A DNA stretch of 64,000 nt from Xiphias gladius (Eukaryota; Chordata; Actinopteri; Istiophoriformes; Xiphiidae), in NCBI RefSeq assembly GCF_016859285.1, contig NC_053411.1, forward strand, positions 6,235,001 through 6,299,000. Direction: 5' to 3'. Below, in pieces: positions 24,098 through 35,900 of the stretch. The notes under the pieces are model-generated. The model worked only from the letters and a program-made list of their open reading frames with translations. It was not told where the DNA came from and did not search any database. The position numbers were made by a program, and so were the translations under genes. The first letter of the stretch is position 1; each line of letters starts with the position of its first letter.

Positions 24098-26509
24098 AGC
24101 AAAAATCTTTTGAAACCAATGTAAGGCATCATGTAAAGCAGCAAATACTTTCTAATAAGGAGTCATATTTAAGAATGATTTCTCCATTAATCATTTATTT
24201 GCTCCTTCGTCAGCACACATATGCTTTTTCCTTCTCCTGCTTTATCTGTTTCACTCTTTCCTGTTCTCTTGTTACTGTTTTCCCCTCTCTTGCCCCCCCT
24301 CATCTCTTTCTGCTACTGTGTGCCTCAGGTAAAGATACAACACTGATAACAGGTTATATAAATATGTCCTTTCTCTACAGTGTCAGACGCGCCGTCTATT
24401 TCTCCTCTGCTGTCGCCTTGAAGGAAAGTGTTGTATAAAATGAAATATTCAATATCTGAAAAATACTGTACATTACACAAACATACCTTGTTTTTTCTAT
24501 TATTTGTTAAATAACTTAGATGCTTTTTGTACAAAATAACAATTTAGAGATCAGCCCCTCTGTCTCCATGAAGCCAAAAGAGCAAAGGATGTGTTTTTGA
24601 TAACAGATGTTTGTAAGAAATCATCAAGCATGAGGAAATGTGTGTAAGCACATAATGATAATTATTCTTAGCTGACAAAAGAATGATTTGATGAATACAA
24701 TTTTACAATAACTGAGAAATTATTGGTACAAATAAATATGTAATAACTATTACAAGAAAGACTCAATAATAAATAATCAATATTAAAGCTACATTTTAAT
24801 AAACACATATAAGTCTAATGTTGATTTTTGATGTTTATGTTAAGAAATTAATTGATTCATAGCTGACAGTGTGTTGGGATCTTAAAGATCTCTGTGTAAA
24901 GATCTTATTTATAGCTTATATTCTCGTGTTTTCATCCTAATTTAAGGTTCTTTTCATCACTTGGTCACACGAGGACTTTTGGCTGAATAGCACCTTTTCT
25001 GTCCTTCACCTTCAAGCAACCTCTTTCAAGTCACTGAATAGTTCTCTTGTGTATTCCACTGAAGTCCTCAGGTTTAGTTCTCAGTCATTCAGCATTTCAG
25101 CCTCTTCATTCCAGTTCTTTGGCGTTGTTTCATTATCTGTAAATGACACTCAGACACCCAACTAGATGGCTGTCTGGAAACCCACACACATCAGCTATTC
25201 ACCGGCTGATCTCACCACGTCCCAAACGAACTTTTTCCATGCTCATCTTTCTCATTTCAGTCCCCTCCCACTCCCCTGCTTCATATCTCAGCATGGTGCA
25301 AAGTCATCCCTCTCCTTACCTCCCTCCACTCATATCAAGCTGTCTGATTCTTGTCTCACCTCCTCCCCCCTCTGGCCATATATCTACTTTGAAAACTTTC
25401 CTGATGCCATCACTTTCCTCTGCAGTCTGATCTTTTTGAGGTGTGCTTCAGAGGAGTATTGTGCATATTTAGCACTTCAAGCTTCCGGCCTGAATCCCGA
25501 TCTCTTTTATTCTACGTGTTAGAGACTAGCAGCTGTAAATTTAAGTAAGTTCAAACTTAGCCTAGTTATATGTTAATGTTTATGAAAGACCCAGTTGTCA
25601 CCAGGTGTAATTGTGTAAGTAACTGAGCTAAATAGGAAAACTAATGTTAGCCTGCTAAAAAAAGACCAGTTTAGAATGAAGAGAAAAAGAGGCACTATGA
25701 ATTATGATTGACATATCTGAAAATGCTGTTTAATAATCATTCAAAACTGGTTATGATTTCAAATTAAAATTCAGAAATATAACAAACAAACTTCCAAGTA
25801 CAAAACATTAGCGTCAGTCTAAATGACTAAAAAGGCTAGCACACTTGGATATTTCCCACTCACTTTAAACTGCATGGATTCTTCATGTAGCACCCAAATT
25901 CACAAAGAATTGGAATTTAAATTTGATCTATCACTAGGTCCCTTAAACGGTTATTGTTGACAGTAATGTTACAGCTCATGATGCTACAGTGACTTCCTGT
26001 TTGTATCGTGGACTGCCGTTGACCGAACAGGGCTAGAGATGTTTCTTACCAAATGATTTGCACCTAACTAAAGTCTTTACTTGCGAAGACTGAGAATGAA
26101 TGGAGTAAATAATTAGTTTGAAACTAGCTAGTAGTTAAAGAAAATTTAGGAAGGTCTTTACACACAGACTAAAGAATATGCGAATAGCTGGGGCCACCCA
26201 CTCCAGCTGTAACATTTCCTCTCTTTGAATGCCCCTGCACTGAGTCTCTATGTCACTAAAAATCTAGCTTATTGCAGCCTTTTTTTCGGTAATTAACAGT
26301 GAAGCCTCTTTTCTTTTACTAAAAACATGAGACTGTAGCAACATAAAAAGAGCAGGATAATTTACAGTAAAAGGGAGGTTGCTCCCCCATGTTGATAGGA
26401 GGCATTAATAAGACCAGAGATATCTAATTTGGTTTATGTGCTTTCCCAGAAATTCCCTAATTAGAGCAACTCTCTTTCTTGTACACTATCGTATGCGCAC
26501 ACACTCACA

Positions 26510-26512
<3 letters not shown>

Positions 26513-26589
<77 letters not shown>
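26513..26589. repeat. (CA)n microsatellite
   Basis: Pure CA repeat of about 38 units. It is the first of three dinucleotide arrays within 500 bp. Confidence 0.98.
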
Positions 26590-26590
<1 letters not shown>

Positions 26591-26711
26591 GTCCTCCTCT
26601 GTATTCTAGATAGATAACATACACTCTGCTGTAATTGATTTGATTTCTGTAGCTGTATATCTGAATCAGATTGACTTGACCTAATTGGGCAGATGTACAT
26701 GAGGGTACACC

Positions 26712-26716
<5 letters not shown>

Positions 26717-26767
<51 letters not shown>
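26717..26767. repeat. (GT)n microsatellite
   Basis: GT repeat of about 25 units lying between two CA arrays on the same strand. It is therefore inverted relative to them and can pair with either. Confidence 0.97.
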
Positions 26768-26770
<3 letters not shown>

Positions 26771-26866
26771 TACTGGAAATCTACTGGTCTGGTTCTGTCT
26801 GGGTCTGCATCAGATCTCACTCTTGATTAGAGATTGAGAGGGAGCTGCTCTACTGGCCTCTGCTCT

Positions 26867-27009
<143 letters not shown>

Positions 27010-28253
27010 ATGTCATTGCTAAGCACTCTGAGTCATGGTAAGCATGCTAACATATGCTGTTCATCCACATATAGTGGTTGCTGCAGCTACATCACTCTCG
27101 AGTCTGAAGTGGAGCTATGAAATAATTATGAAATCTAAAAAACATGTATTTGCAGGTCGGCTTTGTGTGTGTGTCTGACTCTTAAATAAAGGTGAAAAAA
27201 AGCAAAGAAAAATTAAAAGCTGCTCCAGGGAATGGTCAAAACAGTGTTTGTTTGGGCATAATGAAAATGAAATTTGTTATCGAAAGAAAACCTAGAGATC
27301 TTTTGAAAAAATTCTCTGCTTCATTGTTATTATTTTCTTTTTTGTTTGAAGGAGATACTATTGTACTTTTTATTGAATCAATCATCATTTATATTTTCTT
27401 CTTTTCAAAAGAACATTATATCCTTCAAAGTTTTATTATATTTTGTGGCTAAGTTCCCTCAATATTTAATGGGTATATACCAATAATTATAGGCTTAGTA
27501 AAAAGGGATACAAACAGACAGAGGTAGGCAAGACCCGAGAGTCTGACAAATGACCAGGATGAATTGTTTACAAGACTGTGCAGTAAATCAATATGTCTGC
27601 ACAGTTTTAAAAGAAAGCGAAGGGGAAAGGGTGTTTGATGATGGGGATGCAAGACAACAAGTGGTAAACACAAACAAACCAATGAGTTAGGAAACAGTTG
27701 CCTATTTACACAGCAAACTGAGTTCGGGACAATAAGTCTTCACCTTAGAGCACCAGCTAAATGGCTTAATTGCAATTGGTTAGCAAGAGGAAGTGAGGAA
27801 TAGGAGGGATGCTGCACGTTGCATAGGTCTATTTTAATGCTTCAAAGGATGACAGCGGAGGTTTAAAATAGAAGCTAGTCTCAGAGAGCGACCTTGGACG
27901 TCAAAACTACTGAGGAAGTAGAGTTGCAGAACGTCCTGCTTCTCCAGAGGCTCCACCACCAAACACATGACGTAACTTGGTGTAAGACCAGAGACTGGAG
28001 GAAAGCGGGAAAGAGGGGCAACAGAGGCAGAATGCAGAGAGGGGTAATCAGAAGATTTTTGGGTTGTATCTGTAGAAAGAGAGGCGCCTAAGCATGCTGA
28101 GCCAGCTGTCCCCCCTCACAGAACCACTTAGCTGATAATGAATTCAGACATGATGACTTCATCCACAAGCACTTAGCCACTCAGCAGTTATTACATCATC
28201 AGAAAGGGGCCCGATGATATCATCGCACACTCAGACTGTATTTCTTACTGTGT

Positions 28254-28279
28254 TTATTATTATTATTATTATTATTATT
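28254..28279. repeat. (TTA)n microsatellite
   Basis: Trinucleotide TTA/ATT run of about 8-9 units. Confidence 0.95.
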
Positions 28280-28381
28280 GTAAAAGGGACTCTTACCTCA
28301 GAACAATCCTATAAGTTATTTTCTGCATAATGGAGCTGTTAGATGTTACAATATTTAAAATAATAAAACGGAGCTTAGCCT

Positions 28382-28570
28382 TGAAGCTACAGTATGTAAC
28401 TTTTTTCTAATATTTGTTTTAGTTGAAATATGCTTCAAAACATATCTTAATGTGGAGAGGTGCTGTCAGAGGCTTTTGTGACCCAGACTCATTGAACAGG
28501 TGCAGCAGTGCAGATATATTCCCTTCTAAAGTTTTTTTTATTTCCAGAACTTGCATATTGTAGCTTTAAG
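28382..28570. mobile_element. MITE-like element
   Basis: The left end TGAAGCTACAGTATGTAAC (28382-28400) and the inverse of the right end (28570 leftward: CTTAAAGCTACAATATGCAA) match with a few mismatches. This gives about 20-bp imperfect terminal inverted repeats around a 189-bp AT-rich interior with no coding capacity. This is the build of a non-autonomous DNA transposon (MITE). Similar ends are, to my recollection, repeated in fish genomes. The superfamily is not determined. Confidence 0.55.
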
Positions 28571-29439
28571 TTATTGGCACTAAAAATGTTTCCGGTGGCA
28601 ATAATGTACTTGCAAATACACACACACACAATTAATGTCACGTGTAGGCATGTGGAATAAAGACTGAAAATACAGTTTTTTTTTCTCAGAACTTGCCATG
28701 TTTTATAGTAAGGTACATACATTTACATTTCAGCTGTCTTTGTGCTCACAGTAAGGGGGACAACACCTACAGTAAACATTATGTGGCTCATATCTCTTCA
28801 GAGCTAACATACGCACCCACGCACTCACACAGTCGTGTCAGCACAAGCACTCTCATATTGAAACACACACACGCACATAAATGCATCCAGTTACTGTCCC
28901 CAATGCACTCAGTCTGTTCCAGTCATTTCTCAAACCACCTAATTTAGGCTTTCTTATAATGATATATGAAATACCACTTATACTTACAAAAAATGTTCAA
29001 CAAATCAACCAGAAAAGTACAAAACAAAAACATAAATAAAAACATTCTACTTATTTATGAAGAGAACATTGTCATTATAAAATAAACTTTAATAATCCAC
29101 ATTTTTTACAGCATTGTCAGATATGGTTCTTTCTGGTTTTCTTACGATGGGCTAGGTTACTATTCACAGAAGGAGCTGAAGAAGAAGAAGAAGAAGAAGA
29201 AGAAGAAGAAGAAGAAGAAGCAAAGGAAGAAAAGAAGAAGAGTAACAGCGACATTTAAGACATTCTGCACTGCAAACGGTTACAGTGACAACTGTTTGTT
29301 ACCATGGAGATGATGTTGTATGTTACCAGGTGAATTTCTGTGACAGTCTTTGGGATTGTTTAAAGCTATGGGGTTCCCTTTGTCATGCCCCACCCTCAAC
29401 AATGAACCCCAATAACTTCAAATATAAGTGACTGAATGA
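28571..29439. other. Spacer or distal 3' UTR of syt4
   Basis: No coding signal is seen. It contains the GAA run at 29178-29220 and AT-rich sequence. If syt4 uses a polyadenylation site beyond the one at 29440-29445, part of this stretch would be 3' UTR. Confidence 0.5.
29178..29220. repeat. (GAA)n microsatellite
   Basis: About 14 GAA units on the plus strand (TTC in the sense of syt4), followed by an impure purine stretch. Long GAA/TTC runs can form triplex structures. Confidence 0.96.
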
Positions 29440-29445
29440 TTTATT
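29440..29445 (-). terminator. Candidate syt4 polyadenylation signal
   Basis: AATAAA on the minus strand, about 180 nt after the syt4 stop codon. It is the nearest canonical hexamer downstream. Longer 3' UTR forms cannot be excluded. Confidence 0.5.
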
Positions 29446-29625
29446 GAATGATGACATCACTTCAAATGACTCTCCCCACCTTCCCCTTTGTTTCCCACCC
29501 GCCCTATATGAAAGTCCAATGGGTACTGGCTAGCAGGACATTAAATCCTGCCAATCCTCATTCCATCCCTCTCGTGGTTGGACCTGATAGGGTATGGACG
29601 TCAGAATCCGCCAGCACACTGGTGT

Positions 29626-29945
29626 TTAATCCTCTGACATGGCGTGCCACTTGGCAATCTGGCGCCGCGGGTGGTCGCAAATCTCCCTCCAGTGCTCACC
29701 GGAAGTGCCTGCTGCCGATGTGCCCAACACCAGGCGCCCAAGGATGTTGTTGGGGCTGCGCGAGTTGCCTGTGTCCGAGTCCATCAGCAGCAGCTCCACG
29801 CTGGTGTCCCTGAGGCCCTCGTCGGAGGGCAGATCAAAGACAAAGAGCTCATTGAAGACTGGGTTGGGGGAGCACTTCTTCACATGGGTCTTCTTCTTGC
29901 ACACGCGTTTCTTTCCCTGGTACATGTTCACCTTGACATATGGAT
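29626..29945 (-). CDS. syt4: syt4 exon 5 (rest of C2B, stop)
   Basis: It encodes DPYVKVNMYQGKKRV, CKKKTHVKKCSPNPVFNELF and the second C2B loop LLMDSDTGNSRSPNNILG. It ends IAKWHAMSED with the stop at 29626-29628. The loop is about three residues longer than in human SYT4 and has Asn at the last ligand position. Confidence 0.95.
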
Positions 29946-32900
29946 CTAGAGAAGAAGAATGACAAGAGCAGATGAAGAAATGCTTAATATCTGTCCCTGC
30001 AGTGGTTGCAGTGTGCCATATTAATCCTTAGCCAGATCAATACAGTGATCGATGGAGTGGAAAGGATGGATGTTAGAAATGAGGACAAAAGAGGCTGGAA
30101 GTGTAAACACTTTGTGTGTGAGTGTGTGTATGTGTGTGTGTGTGTGTGTGTGTTTGTGGGGCTGTCACTTAAGCGCTCTCTATCACATCCTGATCAGATT
30201 ACTTTAGTGCGGTGGCAGTGTCATTATAGCAGCATCATAGCAGCATCCAAAGTAGTCCTGGAAGTATGTGCACACAGGCATTCGTGTTTGTCTGTGTAAG
30301 CAGTGATCGCATGGATAGCATTTTGAAAGGTTCAGTTAAAAGTGTATGTACCTGTAGGTCCATTGTTTTCAGTCTTGGGCAGGTGGCGAGCCTTGAGGAC
30401 GACCACAGTCAGAGTGTTGGTGGTGGACTGGTAACACAGGGAGAGCAGTAACTCGCCTCGACCTGAGGACTTCTGTGGAGAGACGGGGGCGGGATGAATG
30501 GGAGAGAGATGGAAAAGAGGTAATGAAAGGAGTGAAAAAGATGAAACACAAAAGAGATGCAGAGAGAGATGGCAGGCGTAAAAGGAGGCAGATAAGAAGA
30601 GACTTTCAGACGTGTGTAACAGCTTCTAAACCAGACCTGAACTGGCGCCCAAACACTTTTAAAGCAGCAGACCAAACAATTCAAGATTCATGACCTTTAT
30701 TCTCATCATTCAAACATGATCAAATTACTGTGTACATCCTGAGTCCACCTTTAACGTACCACATACATACACACACACACACACACACATAAACGTTCTC
30801 TAAAATGGCAGAAACAGTTTTAAGGTAAAAGTGTAGTACAGGGAGCTGTTGACAAGTCAAAACATGTTTATTTCTCAATTTTAAAGAAATCCTATATCCT
30901 GACCCTATTTATTGCCAAAGAGACTGTGTGCATAAAGGACCTCTCCCCTAATATATTTTATTGTTGTGAATACATTGTTAACATATTGGTACATCAGGCT
31001 GAAAACCATTGCCTCCTATTTACATCTTTCCTTCATGATTGAACAAGTTTTAGTGGGTAAAGTTATTTATTAATAGATATATATGTATATATTCAGTAAC
31101 ACCAGATGGGGTGTGGCATTTGACAAAATAATGTAATAATAAATAACTTCGCAATTAATTAGTTCCTATCAATGATGTGATAAAAAAATGCAGCTATTCT
31201 GTAAATGGTGACGATTCAATAGCTGTCAACTAAATAATCACCACCTGCCTACGGGGTGTGTTCTCACATCTTAACCAGCACAAACGTGTCATTTAGAAGT
31301 TCCCTAATCTGCTCTGCCTTAGAGCTTCCACTGTGTCACTGTTCTACATTATACATCCACATCCATGTCTGCACCTAAGAGAGTTGACGCCTCAGATGCT
31401 GTGATGACACCTAAGAGGATATCGCGCCTCCGCTCATGGTTACCATGGCAATAAGAAGTAGCATACAGACAACTTCTAGCCCTGACCTGATATTCAGGTC
31501 TCTGAAAATACATAATGTGAGTATGCTGCCAATGCGTTTCTGTTTCACTCCCTGCGAGACATTGTAGTTATTTATTACTATATATATTATATATAATAGT
31601 TGATAAGAATAAGCGCCTACACAAGAAGATATTTTATTCTATTAAATTGTTTTTGTCTTCTGCCAGAGTAAGAACAGGCGATGGCTATGCTGCTTTCGAC
31701 ATGCCCTATTGATTCCATGAACTGCTCTACACACACACGCGCGCACACACACACTTGCACAAAGCAGTAGGACAAAATCTATGCCACGCAGACAAAGACG
31801 GCCACCACCCTGTTAGCAAAGAGGTGCTTCTAAACAAGAGAGAACAATGTAGATTTCTCTTACTGAAGAGAGAACATTCAGCCCAAAATCATTTTAAAAC
31901 AAGTCTCACTCCATTACATACACATGACCACATGCAGATATTAAATACCAGATGTAATACTGAATAAACTTTTATGTCTATTCATTCAGTTAAGCGTGTG
32001 AATATGAACTCTGTTACACCATCAGGGCTAAATCTTTGCACTTTTATTTTCTAGTGCCTATATATTCTCTTCAAATAAAGAAAAAACTTGCAATTGCATC
32101 TGATACACAGCATTAAATAAAAGAGGTCAAGCCTTTTGCCTTTGTACCTGCCAATATAGAATCCAACAAAAGAATCCAAAATAGCCCACTGCAAACCACA
32201 GATTCTAAAACATTTTCTATTCATTGCACAAAAACAGGTTCAGACAGCAAAGACTCCTCCCTGCAGCTGAGGTTTATGAGATTTGTCTCTCCTGGGATCC
32301 AAAGGAGAAATGGAATTTAAAGAAAAAGAAGGTTAGTCTCAGTGTGGGGAGAGCCAGCAGAAAATCATTTAAGAAATATTGTCCTCTTGAAGATAAAAAT
32401 ACAGAGGGAGCTCTGCAAAGAGGGAATGAACCTTTTATATTTCGCTGAATTGGAGCCCTGTTTTCCAGTACTTCTCTGGAGTACTATATCGTATCAGACA
32501 TCTTCTTAGATTTTACAGCTAACTCACATTCCTCCTGGGAAGGTACAAATGTGCATGAAAATATCCGCTTCCACCCGGTAGGCACAGAGCTTCCATTTTA
32601 GCAGAGCTCTGTGGAGTACAATATCAGCCCACAGATCTCTAATTACATTGATATCATCTCAAATTCCACCAGCTAATGAACAAATGCTCATGTACAACCA
32701 AACCATCTAGTACCAATCTTTAGAGTATGCTGTATACTAGACCTCAGACTTATGTTAAGGATGCAGGTATCACCTTACACTTCATCTTTTAAATAAACCA
32801 ATAGCAAGAATTTAATACAGCCAAGCCTGCTGCCATAATCCAAGTCCAGTGCATTTACAGGAAATATAGATATATCGTACATGTGTGGACACAGTGGTGC

Positions 32901-35900
32901 TGGTACTACAGTACATGACATTCCTCTAAAAGAAAGAAAGATGTCCCGTGGGAAATGAGCTACAGTACATTTGTGGTCCTCATGGTTGCCAGGAACAGCC
33001 AGTCTGGAGGAAAAGAATGTTGACCACCATGTCCATGAGAGCCTATTCCCTTTCAAATTGGCCATCCCTGCATTACTGTTTTAATTCTCTGATGCTGTTT
33101 GGATGTAAAAATGTTCACTAAATTAAGCATAAAATAAACATAGTTCAGCTATTCAGTGGTCTAAGCCTTGTTTGCTAAGGGACAGGTATTTCTGAGAGGA
33201 AACATGTCGTGTCATGTCAAAACTGGCTGTAAGATTCATTGATCACATAAAGTAAAGGACATATTTTCAAGATTTCAGAAAAAACAGATGTATGAGAATG
33301 TAGTAGATTTTGTAAGAAAGGATAAGAAACTGAAGCAAACACTGATGACACAAATAAAAAAGAAAGGCTTTTGGCAAAGGCCAAAGGCTTTCGTGTAACC
33401 AAACTGACAGCAGTCCATTTACGCACAACCTCAGACCTCAGTATCAAATCGCAAATCCAGAATGATTCAACAGATGCATGTATAGTCTCTCTTTCTCCAC
33501 AGAGGGATACACTTCCTATCTGCTTTCTAAACTGGCTTGATTTAACATGAACCCTTTTCTAACCTAACTAGAGACAGATACAATGAAACTGAATTCCTTC
33601 GATGCATTTGCAAAATATACAAACTAAATTCAAAATTAAAAATTTTCATTCGAAATGAAAATTTTTGCCATTGGAGTTAAATAAAGATTTGAAAGTATTA
33701 TTAAATATTCTAGTGTGGTTTGAAGAAATATAATATGACGCATTTGCATTTACATGAGTTAGAGAAAGCTCTAGGATTAATCATATTTAATAAGTAAATG
33801 AATTTCAGAATTATTATGCAGTGATTAATATTTTAATAGTGGAAGCACTTCAGTTTTCATTCTATACACTTCTTTAAACTGAAACATTGCATTGCAATGC
33901 AATAAGGGATTTTTTGGTCAGTTTGAGTGTTACTGGAGTCGTCGTTATGGCAGGTTGCCTGCTGCAGAATCAGTTACAACTTACTGTGTATATAAATTCT
34001 ATCCCAATGATTCAACTGAAATTAAATCATTAAAAGATGATACTTAAAATGAGGGTGGTATTGTTATCAAAAACAATTATAAAGTGAGGCTGAAGATGAT
34101 TAAAACAGAAAACGAGAATTCAAAGGATTCAAACGAATTAATTGTTCCAAATCTCACCTTGACATTTCTCTTGATGATCTCTCGGCTCATCAGGACACGC
34201 CCCTCTGACAAGTCGATCCCGGACAAGGGGACGAGGGTCTCCCCGATAACCTCATCGCGGGAGAACCTGTCAAAGCTGAGCACCATAAAGTGAAGGGCCA
34301 ACTCTGACACTCGGGCCAGCGGGATCCCATAGAAGCTGAAGGTCTCGTCAAAGGCGGGGTCCAGAGTCTTCCTCAGGACTCTTGTCTTCACTCTGTGTTT
34401 TTTCTCCGGCAGCAGGGTCAGCTTGATGTAGGGGTCAGAGGTCAGCGACTGCTCATCAGTTGGAGTCAGGCCATGGGCTTCCTGGATGCAAAAGTTAAAT
34501 CAATCAATCAATCAGTCAAGACTGTGTGAAACTATTCTTATTCAAATGACACACCTAAACACCAGCCCAAACACATACAGTACCTTGATATGGACAATGA
34601 ATGCCTTCCTCTCTGGCTGGTACTCCAGGGAGAAGTGGAGAGTCCCTAATCCGCCGTCCCTCTCCTCTCCATGGGGCTTGTCCACAGCTGGGGTGGGTGC
34701 CTGGCTGGAGAGGGTGCTAGATGGTGAAGGGAGGTCACGGCGGTCCATTACCCCAGGTTGAGTGAACCCTGCATGGGGAGATGGCAGCTCCAAGTCTGGG
34801 GAGCTCCGCACCTTCTGGTGGTGGTGGTGAAATGGTTTGGTGGTGAAGTTGCCATTCAGATCCCGTTTCTCCAGATCCAAATGCAGAGCCGGTCTGGAAC
34901 CATTCGGACTTGATGCCAGTTTACCAGTGCCAGTTGGACTCATTGGTGATGCAGTGTGGCAGTTTCCGTTAACGTCGGTTTTACTGGTGTCATTCGTTGT
35001 TGTGGTGGCAGGCGCAGCAAACTTTTTCTTGCCACTGAGGCTCTCTGGGTAGATGTCAACCCCTTTGAGCATGTGCACAAACTTGTAGGGAGGTGTCTTC
35101 TGGGTTTTGGTGTTTTTACGCTGGCAACAGATCCACGCAAAGGCTGACACAGTGAAGACAAGGCCAAAGACACTGACCACAGCTACACCTACTGGCACTG
35201 CCACTGTGGAGGAGGACAGAGAGAGTGGAGGGAGGGAGGGAGGGAGTGAGAGGGGGAGGAGGGGGGAAAAATAACTTTAATTAAATATCTAACTACACAC
35301 CCCAACATACACTGTGGGGCTTTACTGCCGCTGTGGAACAAGCGACAGTGAAACAATGACACATAAAACAGCTGTTCATACTGAACAACCTCAAGAGATT
35401 TTATTGTTGGACTGAGGCAACTGAATCCATTTTGTGTTTCGGACTGACGCAAGCTGCAGTCTGGAGTCAGAGGGAGAGGAATACACTAATCAATTAGTTC
35501 AACCCGGAGGAAGAATCATCATTACTGTGTACAAATTCCAAACATGGCTACAGAATATCAACAGGGAACAGCTGGTGTAACTAATGAACCGCTGTGAAAA
35601 CAATATAATGCCATTATATGACTGCTTGAGTTCTAGATGGCAGGTTTATAAAAATGGCTGAACACATAGAACGCACATAGAAAAACAAATGTACTGCAAT
35701 TTCAGCTTCTCTCTTTTCTGATGTCTTCTTATTCCATTTTGATAATAACAAGGATTATGAGGATCACCACCATAACCAGTCAATTATATACAGACCTACA
35801 ATATAAACAGGTTAAGGAAGATTTTTTGACTAAATAACAGACTTCTAAAAGGAAACATCAGGAACAATCGATACAGAGAACCAACTTCATCTTACATAAC

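Noticed and set aside
34084-35147. Plus-strand open frames opposite syt4 exons 2 and 3
   Set aside because: They are antisense shadows of confirmed coding exons.
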